From positions 163,223 through 227,222 of the forward strand of contig JAHCKG010000004.1 in assembly GCA_026125895.1 (NCBI GenBank): a stretch of 64,000 nt of DNA. Direction: 5' to 3'. Positions 42,227 to 50,126 of this stretch are shown here, in pieces. The notes under the pieces were generated by a model, which saw nothing but the letters and a program-made list of their open reading frames with translations, was not told the DNA's origin and did not search any database. The position numbers and the translations under genes were made by a program. This DNA is from Pseudolabrys sp. (lineage in GTDB: Bacteria > Pseudomonadota > Alphaproteobacteria > Rhizobiales > Xanthobacteraceae). Numbering within the stretch: position 1 is the stretch's first letter; each line of letters begins with the position of its first letter.

Positions 42227-44011
42227 GCGGCCGATGCGGCCCTGCGCCGACGCCTTCGGCAGATCCGGCCGGGCGATGCGCACGTCGATCAGGAACGGCC
42301 GGCCCTCGCGCACCGCCACGAGGCCCTGCTTGATGGCGGCGCGCAGCGTGTCGCGCGACGTTACCGGCCCGATCGCCTCGACACCCTGCCCATCCGAGAT
42401 CTTGACCATGTCGAGCTCCGGATCCGACAGACGCTGGCCGATCCAGCGGTTGTCGCGCGGACGGTTGCGCAGGCTCGCCATCACGTTCTGGTGGATCTCA
42501 TCGTTGAAGTTGGAGGCGTTGTTGGCGATGATGAACAGCGCCGGTATGCGGTAATGGGCGGCGGTCCACAAGGCGGTGGCGCCTTGCAGGAAGTCCCCGT
42601 CGCCGATCACGGAAATCACCGGCCGTCCGCTGTCCTTCAACGCCAGCGCGGCGCCGATGGTGATGCCCGGTCCCGCCGCCAGGCCGGCGCCGCCGTCATG
42701 GCCGAGGAAATCGAGCGGCTCGCGATAGTCATAGACGCCGCCGCTCCACACCAGCGGCAGATGCGCGATGGTGAATTGTTCTTCGCCGCGCTCCTCGGCC
42801 AGCGCGACTTCGATATCGAAATAGGTCAGTTGGCCGTCGGGAGCCGCGGCCGGTCGTTCGGCGGCAACGGCGCTGCCCGCGGCCTTCGGTGCCTCGCGGC
42901 GCACCTCTCGCAGACGCTTCAGCATCTGGCCGACGACCACATCGGCGTCGGCCTTGATCTGGATATCGACCGGCGGAATGCCGAAATGGTCGAGGCTCCA
43001 GCCGTTATGCAGCGCGACGTCGAGCGAGACGTGGACGATCGTCGCGTTCAGCGGCTTGCCGCGGCCGGCCATCTCCTGGAACAGGCCGTTGAGATCGACC
43101 CAGTCGAAGCTGACGATGACATCTGCCGCCGCCAGCGTATCGGTCGCCGCCGCAGTCAGGCCGTCGATCGGCGGCCCGGCATGAAGCCGGTGCGCGGTCG
43201 GAAACAGCGCGCGCTCGCGTAGCGAGGTGATGACGGCCGCGCCGCTGAGTTCGGCGAGCGCCACGCGGCGGTCCCAGTCGTCCTGTTCACGCGAACCGCG
43301 GCCGAACAGCAACACCGGCCGTTTCGCCTGCGCCGTCGCTTTCGTCGCGGCCGCGATATCGTCTTCGGCGCCTCCCGGGGGTGACGGCGGCGCGTAGCGC
43401 CGCGGGTCCGGCAAGGCGATGCCCGCGCCAATGGCCTGCTCCTGCAGACCGGCATCGAGGCAGACATAAACCGGCGCCTGCGGCAGATCGCGCGTCATCT
43501 GCGAAGCCTTCAGGAAGGCCTGCACGATGCCCTGGCTGGAGCGCGGCTCGTCGTCCCACTTGGTGAAATGGCGCAGCATGGCGCCCTGGTCCTTGCAGGT
43601 GTGGATCCAGTCGATCCACGGCCGCCGCTTTTCAAATTCGACCGGGCCGGTGGCGCCGATCACGATCATGGGCACGCGGTCGCACCACGCATTGAAGATG
43701 CCCATCAGGCCGTGCATCAGCCCGACATTGCTGTGCAGCGCGCAGGCCATTGGCTTGCCGGTGACCTTGGCGTAACCATGGGCAATCGACACCACATGAT
43801 CCTCGTGCAGACACACGAGCATCTGCGGATCGCGGTTACCGAGATAGTTGACGATGCTGTCTTCGAAGCCGCGATAGCTCGCGCCGGGATTGATGGCGAT
43901 GTAGGGCACATCGAGGATCCGCAGCATTTCCGCTGCGAGATCGCTGTTCCATTTCATCTCACGGTTCGAGGCAATGTTATCCGGCTGCTCGCGCGCTACC
44001 GACGTGTCCAT
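42224..44011 (-). CDS. ThDP-dependent enzyme, benzoylformate decarboxylase-like (ThDP-4)
   Basis: This 595-residue protein is the fourth ThDP paralogue and is most like ThDP-3 (shared RRPWIDWIHTCKDQGA, SFDWVDLNGLF, GDGDFLQGATALWTAAHY). The ThDP glutamate is E70, H93 matches benzoylformate decarboxylase H70, the substrate loop is NPGA with A44, and GDG...NN spans 470-498. An upstream frame extension reads antiparallel codons of the aminotransferase gene and is rejected; MDTSVAREQ starts 11 bases after that gene. Transcribed with a class III aminotransferase, so it may decarboxylate a 2-oxo acid or use the pyruvate/aldehyde side of that reaction. Unproven. Confidence 0.85.
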   Translation of the reverse strand: MDTSVAREQPDNIASNREMKWNSDLAAEMLRILDVPYIAINPGASYRGFEDSIVNYLGNRDPQMLVCLHEDHVVSIAHGYAKVTGKPMACALHSNVGLMHGLMGIFNAWCDRVPMIVIGATGPVEFEKRRPWIDWIHTCKDQGAMLRHFTKWDDEPRSSQGIVQAFLKASQMTRDLPQAPVYVCLDAGLQEQAIGAGIALPDPRRYAPPSPPGGAEDDIAAATKATAQAKRPVLLFGRGSREQDDWDRRVALAELSGAAVITSLRERALFPTAHRLHAGPPIDGLTAAATDTLAAADVIVSFDWVDLNGLFQEMAGRGKPLNATIVHVSLDVALHNGWSLDHFGIPPVDIQIKADADVVVGQMLKRLREVRREAPKAAGSAVAAERPAAAPDGQLTYFDIEVALAEERGEEQFTIAHLPLVWSGGVYDYREPLDFLGHDGGAGLAAGPGITIGAALALKDSGRPVISVIGDGDFLQGATALWTAAHYRIPALFIIANNASNFNDEIHQNVMASLRNRPRDNRWIGQRLSDPELDMVKISDGQGVEAIGPVTSRDTLRAAIKQGLVAVREGRPFLIDVRIARPDLPKASAQGRIGR

Positions 44012-44022
44012 GGCGGCCGCCC

Positions 44023-45408
44023 TTACGCAGGCTTCCGGAGCGACTTGCTGCCGACCCAGGCTTCGGTGTTCTTGACCGCCTGCTCGAGCATGTCGAACAG
44101 TTCGTTCAACTGCGCTTCGGTGATGATCAGCGGCGGACAGACGGCGATGGTGTCGCCGATGGCTCGCGTGATCAGGCCAAGCTTCTGACACTCGTTGAGG
44201 CAGTAGATACCCACGCCCTGCTTCGGATCGAACAGCCGCTTCGCCTTGCGGTCGGCGACGAGTTCGATACCGCCGATCAAGCCGATCGAGCGCGCGCTGC
44301 CGACGAGTTCATGCTGCCCGAGCCGGCGCATGCGCTCGGCGAACACGGGCGCCAGGTCGCGGATGCGGTCGAGAATGCGCTCGCGCTGATATATTTCGAT
44401 GGTCTTGAGCGCGATGGCACAGCCGACCGGATGGCCCGTATAGGTGAAGCCGTGGCCGAAAACGCCGATCTTCTCGCTCTCGCTCAGCATTGCCTGATAG
44501 AGCGGCTCCTCGATGGTGATGGCGCCGAGCGGGAAGTAGCCGGAGGTGATGGCCTTGGCGACCGAAATCGAGGTCGGCTGGAAGCCGAGCGATTGCGCGC
44601 CGAACCATTCACCCGTGCGACCGAAGCCGCAGATCACCTCATCGGAGATGATGCGCACGTCGTGCGCCGCCAGCACCTTGTTGATCTTCGGGAAATAGGA
44701 CTTCGGCGGAATGACGACGCCGCCCGCCCCCATCACCGGCTCGGCGATGAAGGCCGCCACGGTGTCTGGTCCTTCCTTCTGGATCAGTTCCTCGAGATCC
44801 CGCGCCATGCGATCGGTGAACTGGTCTTCGGTCTCGCCTTCGGCGGCACCGCGGTAGAAGTCCGGGCAGGACGTGTAAGCCACGTTCTTGATGGGCAGAT
44901 CGAAGTCGGTGTGAATCGCCGGCAGGCCGGTCAGCGAGCCGGACGCGACCGTGATGCCGTGATAGGCGCGCATGCGGCTGATGATCTTTTTCTTCTGCGG
45001 CATGCCGCGCGCATTGTTGTAGTACCAGGTCAGCTTCACCTGCATGTCGTTGGCGTCGGAGCCGCCGCTGGAGAACAGCACCTTGGAGGGTGAGCCCGGC
45101 GCGATCTCCTTGAGCTTCTCGGCCAGCTCGATGGCCGGCTCGTGCGACTTTCCGGTGAACATCGACGAAAACGGCAGCTTGCGCATCTGGCTGGCCGCAG
45201 CCTCGATCAGCTCCTCGTTGCCGAAGCCGAGCGACGTGCACCACAGGCCGGCAAGGCCGTCGATGTATTTCTGGCCGCGGTCGTCGAACAGGTGGATGCC
45301 CTGGCCACGCTCGAGAATGGTCGGCCCGGTATCCCGATGGCGCTTGAGGTTCGTGAAGGGGTGAACGAGGGCTTCGATGTCACGAACACCCATGTTGGTC
45401 GGTGTCAT
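44023..45408 (-). CDS. Class III aminotransferase (omega-amine:pyruvate type)
   Basis: This 461-residue PLP enzyme has the cofactor phosphate loop SSGGSDANDMQVK, the aspartate in IISDEVICGFGRTGEWFG and the Schiff-base lysine in SVAKAITSGYFPLGA. The motifs YIDGLAGLWCTSLGF and RMRAYHGIT are typical of omega-amine:pyruvate aminotransferases, which convert an amine or omega-amino acid and pyruvate to an aldehyde and alanine. Alanine dehydrogenase at 19343 could recycle the alanine. It leads a two-gene minus-strand operon with ThDP-4 behind an AT-rich promoter. The Pot-type importer next door could bring in its amine. Confidence 0.9.
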   Translation of the reverse strand: MTPTNMGVRDIEALVHPFTNLKRHRDTGPTILERGQGIHLFDDRGQKYIDGLAGLWCTSLGFGNEELIEAAASQMRKLPFSSMFTGKSHEPAIELAEKLKEIAPGSPSKVLFSSGGSDANDMQVKLTWYYNNARGMPQKKKIISRMRAYHGITVASGSLTGLPAIHTDFDLPIKNVAYTSCPDFYRGAAEGETEDQFTDRMARDLEELIQKEGPDTVAAFIAEPVMGAGGVVIPPKSYFPKINKVLAAHDVRIISDEVICGFGRTGEWFGAQSLGFQPTSISVAKAITSGYFPLGAITIEEPLYQAMLSESEKIGVFGHGFTYTGHPVGCAIALKTIEIYQRERILDRIRDLAPVFAERMRRLGQHELVGSARSIGLIGGIELVADRKAKRLFDPKQGVGIYCLNECQKLGLITRAIGDTIAVCPPLIITEAQLNELFDMLEQAVKNTEAWVGSKSLRKPA

Positions 45409-45902
45409 TACTGAAATGCCTCAAGACTGCTGGGAGTGAAGGCGCAAAACGAGGGCCGGGCTCCGGCCCGGGGATGCGCGGTATTCTCTCCCCTGGCCGG
45501 ATCCGCGGTCATGCTATAATATACATTATAGTTGACTTACTTATTCAAGTTATATTTCGCCGCGGCTGCCGGCATGCCCTGCCGGGCCGCACGCCGAGAG
45601 AGGCCGATCCGGAATCGCGCGAAAGGCGGCAATATGTCATCGCCGGGCGCGGCGTCCGCTCGTTTCAGGAACGCCCCGGAATTGCGGATCGGAGTGTCGC
45701 CGCGCACTGAGCGAGGCGGGAGGGCCGGACCCTCGAAGGAGCGGAATAATATCCGCCTGTTTGCCTTCTTTATCACCGCGCATTCGCTCGCCATGCACCG
45801 GATCGGCGGCGATATGGCGCGGCCGAGCGAGCCGCGGTGTCAGGCCAGAGGAATCGACGCCGCCCCAATCGTATCAACCAGGGCGGCATCGGTCGGCACG
45901 GC
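45409..45902. promoter_or_regulatory. Intergenic region with AT-rich palindrome upstream of aminotransferase operon
   Basis: The block 45509-45557 is AT-rich in a GC-rich setting. Positions 45514-45531 form a perfect palindrome, CTATAAT-ATAC-ATTATAG, which contains a consensus TATAAT -10 box on both strands. TTGACT follows at 45532. This is the likely promoter and operator of the aminotransferase/ThDP-4 operon. From 45560 to 45902 I see no gene that I can support; short frames there lack ribosome sites and family features. Confidence 0.5.
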
Positions 45903-46175
45903 TCAGCGCGAGCCCAGTCCGATGATCGAGCGGTCGAACACCATGTGGACCTTGCCGTTGTGCCGGAACAGCACGGTGCCCGGCTGCACCTCTTGAGCGC
46001 GCGCCATCATGGCGTCATCGATATTCAGGTTGATGATCCGCGGCTCGCCTTTCATGTTGACGGCGTAGCCTTGGTTCGGGCCCATCAGCCAGTTGCCGGC
46101 ATCATTGGCAAAGGCGACGGCGCCAAGCGTCAGCATAAAGCCGGACGCCATCGCGACCTTGTTGAGTCGGGGCAT
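45903..46175 (-). CDS. Small secreted protein of unknown function
   Basis: This 90-residue protein has a signal peptide (MPRLNKVAMASGFMLTLGAVAFA) and a short mature part beginning NDAGNWLMGPNQGYAVN. I do not recognise a family. The mature part has no cysteines and contains VLFRHNGKVHMVFD, which looks like a small beta sheet. GGAG seven bases upstream of the ATG supports it. It is monocistronic and lies at the edge between the catabolic and the core part of the window. Confidence 0.65.
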   Translation of the reverse strand: MPRLNKVAMASGFMLTLGAVAFANDAGNWLMGPNQGYAVNMKGEPRIINLNIDDAMMARAQEVQPGTVLFRHNGKVHMVFDRSIIGLGSR

Positions 46176-46413
46176 TGAGCATCTCCATCCGTGTGAAAAT
46201 AAGGTTGTCGGCGCGGCAGACCCTATTCACCGGAAGGCAGCGCTTCTTTTTGGTTCCCCCTCCCTTTTCGAAATCGACGTATGTCGGCACGGGCGGCGCA
46301 CATACCTTGGTATGAGCCAGGGAGCCGAGCGTACGATTTAGAAGAAGGGCTGCCGCGAGCAAAACGAACGCACGGGATGTCGTCACAAGCCAAGTGACAA
46401 AGGACGATCGCAA

Positions 46414-46650
46414 ATGAGCCGAATGTTCGCGCTGCTGCTTCTGTCGATGCTGGCGCTAGCCGGCGGACCAACCTGCGCGGCCGAAGGCTCGCCCTTTCGC
46501 CTGCCGCCGGCGCGGCCCTTCGTGGCGCCGCCGGACGAGCGACAGCCGACCCTTCAAGGCCTGCCGCAGGCCATTGCGCACAGCGAAGGCAGGCGCACGC
46601 AGCGCCAGAAGGATTTGGATAAGACGCTTCAGATCTGCCGCGGCTGCTGA
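46414..46650 (+). CDS. Small secreted protein of unknown function
   Basis: This 78-residue protein has a signal peptide (MSRMFALLLLSMLALAGGPTCA) and a short Pro- and Arg-rich mature part ending in QICRGC. No family is recognised. AAAGGA lies ten bases upstream of the ATG. Just upstream, CATACC-TT-GGTATG (46301-46314) is a small palindrome that may be part of its promoter. It ends about 95 bases before tRNA-Gln, which is on the other strand. Confidence 0.55.
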   Translation: MSRMFALLLLSMLALAGGPTCAAEGSPFRLPPARPFVAPPDERQPTLQGLPQAIAHSEGRRTQRQKDLDKTLQICRGC

Positions 46651-46745
46651 TCCATCGAGCGTGGCACGGCGGATAAGCGCCGCCGCTTGCCGCAGGACGG
46701 CCGCGCGGCTCCACGTCGACGTCACAAGAGGGGAAAATCGGAGAC

Positions 46746-46820
46746 TGGCTGGGGCGGGAGGGATCGAACCTCCGAATGGCGGAATCAAAATCCGCTGCCT
46801 TACCGCTTGGCTACGCCCCA
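46746..46820 (-). tRNA. trnQ: tRNA-Gln (anticodon UUG)
   Basis: Read on the minus strand, the acceptor stem TGGGGCG pairs with CGCCCCA, the anticodon stem GCGGA/TCCGC holds the loop TTTTGAT with anticodon TTG, and the T-arm has GGTTCGATCCC. The discriminator is G, and the CCA end is encoded (46746-46748). The 3' end faces the catabolic region at lower coordinates. Confidence 0.97.
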
Positions 46821-46976
46821 ATGCGCCGGAAGCCCCGGTGCCGACCGCGAAGCGGGCACGGGCGCGCGGACCATAGCGGCGCCGTCCGGCATCCGCAACG
46901 GACGTCTAAGCCATTGACCACAAATCCTTTCCCGCCCCGCTTGGAGGCGGTGGCGCGGCCCGCTAGATTGCCCGCC

Positions 46977-48698
46977 ATGACATATCGCGCCCCCGTCGCC
47001 GACATCGCCTTCGCCCTCAAGCACGCCGCCGGCCTCAAAGCCGCCCTCGACGAGGGCCTCTACGGCGACCTCGACGAGGCGACCGTCGACTCCGTGCTGG
47101 AAGAAGCCGGCAAGTTCGCCTCCGACGTCATCGCGCCGCTCAACAGCGTCGGCGACAAATTCGGCACGCCATTCAAGGACGGCAACGTCACCACGCCGCC
47201 GGGCTGGAAGGAGGCTTACACCTCGTGGGCCTCCGCCGGCTGGAATGGCCTCGCCTCCCCCGCCGACTTCGGCGGCCAGGAACTGCCTCACGCGGTGAAC
47301 GCCGCCTGCATCGAAATGTGGAACGCGGCGTCGATGGCCTTCGGCATCGGCCCGGTGCTGACCATGGCCGCGGTCGATGCGCTGCACGCCTATGGCAGCG
47401 ACGAGCTCAAGCAGAAATATCTCGAGAAGCTGATCAGCGGCGAATGGATGGGCACGATGCAGCTCACCGAGCCGCAGGCCGGTTCCGACGTCGGGGCGCT
47501 GCGCACCAAGGCCGAGCGCGCGAGCGACGGCACTTACCGCATCACCGGCTCGAAGATTTTCATTACCTACGGCGAGCACGATCTCACCGACAACATCATC
47601 CACTTCGTGCTGGCCCGCCTGCCCGATGCTCCGGCCGGCACCAAGGGCATTTCGCTGTTCCTGGTGCCGAAGTTCATGCCGGATGGTTCGCGCAACGACG
47701 TGCGCGCGCATTCGATCGAGCACAAGCTCGGCATCCATGCCTCGCCGACCTGCACCATGGTCTATGGCGACAAAGGCGGCGCTGTCGGCTGGCTGATCGG
47801 GCAAGAGCACAAGGGCATGCTGTGCATGTTCACGATGATGAACCGCGCCCGTCTCGCCGTCGGCTTGCAAGGCGTGGCGATTGCCGAGCGCGCGTTGCAG
47901 CAGGCGAACGCCTACGCCCGCGAGCGCAAGCAGATGGGTCACGCCATCATCGACTATCCCGACGTCAAGCGCATGCTGCTCACCATGCGCTCGCTCACCG
48001 GCGCGGCGCGCGCCATCTCATATGCAACGGGTGTCGCGCTCGACCGCTCGATCCGCGCCAAGGACGAAGGCGCGCGGCAGAAGGCGCACGAACTCGCCTC
48101 GCTGCTGACGCCGGTCGCCAAGGCCTTCTCCACCGACATCGGCATCGAGGTCGCCTCGCTCGGCGTGCAGATTCACGGCGGCATGGGCTTCATCGAGGAG
48201 ACCGGCGCGGCGCAGCATTATCGCGACGCGCGCATCGCCGCGATCTACGAAGGCACCAACGGCATCCAGGCCATCGATCTCGTCACCCGCAAGGTGCCGC
48301 TCGACAACGGCAACACCATTGCCGGCTACATCGCGGGCTTGCGCAAGACCGTCGATCACGTGAAGGCGAGCAACGTGCCGGCCTTCGGCGACACCGCGGC
48401 GCGTTTGGGTGAAGCCGTGGATTCCCTGGAGCGCGCGACGCAGTGGCTGCTGAAGCAGAAGAACTCGCCGGATGCGCTGGCCGGCGCGACGCCGTATCTG
48501 CGGCTGTTCGGCAACGCCGCCGGCGGCGTCATGCTGGCCGAGCAGGCGCTGATCGCGCTGCGTGAGGGCGACGGCGCGGCGCGCACGGCGCTGGCGCGCT
48601 TCTTCGCCGAGAACATCGCGGTGACCTCGAACGGGCTGGAGCGCAATGTCACCGAAGGCGCGGCGAGCATTACCAACGCAGAGGCGGCGCTGGCGTAA
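46977..48698 (+). CDS. Acyl-CoA dehydrogenase with C-terminal extension (FadE/DmdC-like)
   Basis: This 573-residue flavoprotein oxidises an acyl-CoA to the enoyl-CoA. It has the FAD-site segments MQLTEPQAGSDVGALRTKA and KIFITYGEHDLTDNI, and RDARIAAIYEGTNGIQAIDLVTRK, in which the glutamate of YEGT is the likely catalytic base. An additional ~120-residue C-terminal domain marks the long subfamily that includes 3-methylmercaptopropionyl-CoA dehydrogenase and broad-range enzymes. The ATG of MTYRAPVADIAF is the usual start; the longer frame runs through the tRNA. It stands alone and converges on a small unknown gene. Confidence 0.92.
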   Translation: MTYRAPVADIAFALKHAAGLKAALDEGLYGDLDEATVDSVLEEAGKFASDVIAPLNSVGDKFGTPFKDGNVTTPPGWKEAYTSWASAGWNGLASPADFGGQELPHAVNAACIEMWNAASMAFGIGPVLTMAAVDALHAYGSDELKQKYLEKLISGEWMGTMQLTEPQAGSDVGALRTKAERASDGTYRITGSKIFITYGEHDLTDNIIHFVLARLPDAPAGTKGISLFLVPKFMPDGSRNDVRAHSIEHKLGIHASPTCTMVYGDKGGAVGWLIGQEHKGMLCMFTMMNRARLAVGLQGVAIAERALQQANAYARERKQMGHAIIDYPDVKRMLLTMRSLTGAARAISYATGVALDRSIRAKDEGARQKAHELASLLTPVAKAFSTDIGIEVASLGVQIHGGMGFIEETGAAQHYRDARIAAIYEGTNGIQAIDLVTRKVPLDNGNTIAGYIAGLRKTVDHVKASNVPAFGDTAARLGEAVDSLERATQWLLKQKNSPDALAGATPYLRLFGNAAGGVMLAEQALIALREGDGAARTALARFFAENIAVTSNGLERNVTEGAASITNAEAALA

Positions 48699-48702
48699 CG
48701 CC

Positions 48703-49119
48703 TCACGGCATCCGGCCGCCTTCGAAATCGAACGTCCAGCCGGCATCCTTCACGGCCCGCTCCACGGCGTTGCGCACCTCACCGTAGTCCACCTTGCCGC
48801 CGCCGGCCGGCGACGTGTCGGTGCGCGATCCGGAGCGCTGCCAGCCGCTGGTGGTCGTCACTTCGACCGACAGAGTCGGCGGCGGCATGCCCGAACTTTT
48901 CTCGATCACGACTTCGCGGAAATGCGCGGTGCGCGCCGCCTCGTCGAAGCGGCACGACATGCGGTAGCTCACCTTGCGGCTGCCGAGCCACCATTTGGCG
49001 AGAATCTTTTCGGCCTGCCCGGAAAGGCCGCCCTCTTTCTCGGCGGCGGCGATGCCGAAGGCGGCCAGCGCCGTTTTCAGCCGGGCCTTGAGATCGGTCG
49101 TGGTGGTTGCTGTATCCAT
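48703..49119 (-). CDS. Hypothetical protein
   Basis: This 138-residue protein is not recognised. It has no signal peptide. A helical N-terminal half (LKARLKTALAAFGIAAAEKEG) is followed by a beta-rich part with SYRMSCRFDEAARTAHFREVVIEKSSG. The converging acyl-CoA dehydrogenase stop lies four bases away. The frame has strong codon bias like its neighbours and an ATG start, so it looks like a real gene. Confidence 0.65.
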   Translation of the reverse strand: MDTATTTTDLKARLKTALAAFGIAAAEKEGGLSGQAEKILAKWWLGSRKVSYRMSCRFDEAARTAHFREVVIEKSSGMPPPTLSVEVTTTSGWQRSGSRTDTSPAGGGKVDYGEVRNAVERAVKDAGWTFDFEGGRMP

Positions 49120-49222
49120 GGTTGAAGACTAGGCCACCCGGCAAAAGCCGTCTTGACCCATATCAACGCCGGACGGTCCGCAGTACATTGGCGGCAACGA
49201 TCGAACGCACACGAGGGCGGAT

Positions 49223-50083
49223 ATGTCACTGAAGGGCAAAACCCTGTTCATCACCGGCGCGTCGCGCGGTATCGGGCTCGCCATCGCGCTGCGCGCCGCG
49301 CGCGACGGCGCCAACGTCGCCATCGCCGCCAAGACCACCGCGCCGCATCCCAAACTCGAAGGCACGATCTACACCGCCGCCGAGGATATCGAAAAGGCCG
49401 GCGGCAAGGCGCTGCCGCTCGTCGTCGATGTGCGCGAGGAAGCGCAGGTCAAGGAGGCGCTCGACAAGACCGCGGCAACGTTCGGCGGCCTCGACATCGT
49501 CGTCAACAATGCCAGCGCCATCTCGCTGACGCCGGTCGCGCAGACCGACATGAAACGCTTCGACCTGATGCACCAGATCAACGCGCGCGGCACCTTCATG
49601 GTGTCGAAGTATGCCCTGCCCCATCTCGCCAAAGCGGCGAACCCGCACATATTAATGCTGTCGCCGCCGCTCGACATGGCGGTGAAGTGGTTCGCGCCGC
49701 ACACCGCCTATTCGATGGCCAAGTTCGGCATGAGCCTCGTCGTGCTCGGCCTCGCCGGCGAGCAGCATGGCAAGATCGCCGTCAACGCCCTGTGGCCGCG
49801 CACCACCATCGCCACCGCGGCGGTGAAGAACCTGCTCGGCGGCGATGCGCTCATCAACATGTCGCGCACGCCGGACATTCTCGCCGAAGCGGCCTGGCGC
49901 ATCTTCCAGAAGCCGAAGACCTTCACCGGGAACTTCCTGATCGACGACACCTTCCTCGCCGGCGAGGGCGTCACCGATTTCGACAGGTATCGCGTTAATC
50001 CAAGCCAGCCGCTGCAGGTCGATTTCTTCGTGCCGGATTCGATCCCCGCGCCGGCGGGCGTGAGCCTGAAGGCGCTGAAGTAG
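49223..50083 (+). CDS. Short-chain dehydrogenase/reductase (HSDL2-like)
   Basis: This 286-residue NAD(P)-dependent enzyme has TGASRGIG near residue 13, the NNAS motif at VVNNASAIS, and the active-site pair in HTAYSMAKFGMS (Y and K). The LSPPL stretch supplies the serine. The insert AAKTTAPHPKLEGTIYTAAEDIE is characteristic of hydroxysteroid dehydrogenase-like 2 proteins. The substrate is unknown, possibly a fatty acyl intermediate. It lies 43 bases before the HDAC-like gene in the same orientation. Confidence 0.9.
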   Translation: MSLKGKTLFITGASRGIGLAIALRAARDGANVAIAAKTTAPHPKLEGTIYTAAEDIEKAGGKALPLVVDVREEAQVKEALDKTAATFGGLDIVVNNASAISLTPVAQTDMKRFDLMHQINARGTFMVSKYALPHLAKAANPHILMLSPPLDMAVKWFAPHTAYSMAKFGMSLVVLGLAGEQHGKIAVNALWPRTTIATAAVKNLLGGDALINMSRTPDILAEAAWRIFQKPKTFTGNFLIDDTFLAGEGVTDFDRYRVNPSQPLQVDFFVPDSIPAPAGVSLKALK

Positions 50084-50126
50084 CCCGACAATTGAATCAA
50101 TCGAGCTTCAGAGCTACATACTCAAG

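Noticed and set aside
42224-44191. Longer N-terminus for ThDP-4
   Set aside because: The added 60 codons overlap the aminotransferase 3' end in another frame and have no similarity to the other ThDP enzymes.
7044-45408. Taurine dissimilation (Tpa, Ald, Xsc, TauABC) as explanation of the aminotransferases, Ald, ThDP enzymes and TauABC-type transporters
   Set aside because: The ThDP proteins lack the Xsc-type sequence features I know and instead have the BFD-like NPGS/A and HS loops; no phosphotransacetylase gene is seen.
45537-45794. Minus-strand 85-codon frame
   Set aside because: Starts without ribosome site, ends within the AT-rich promoter block, no recognisable features.
46102-46413. 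Minus-strand 103-codon frame with a hydrophobic N-terminus
   Set aside because: It overlaps the start of the small secreted protein at 45903-46175 and has no ribosome site; likely chance.
46776-46976. N-terminal extension of the acyl-CoA dehydrogenase frame
   Set aside because: It runs through the tRNA-Gln gene on the opposite strand; the conserved start is at 46977.
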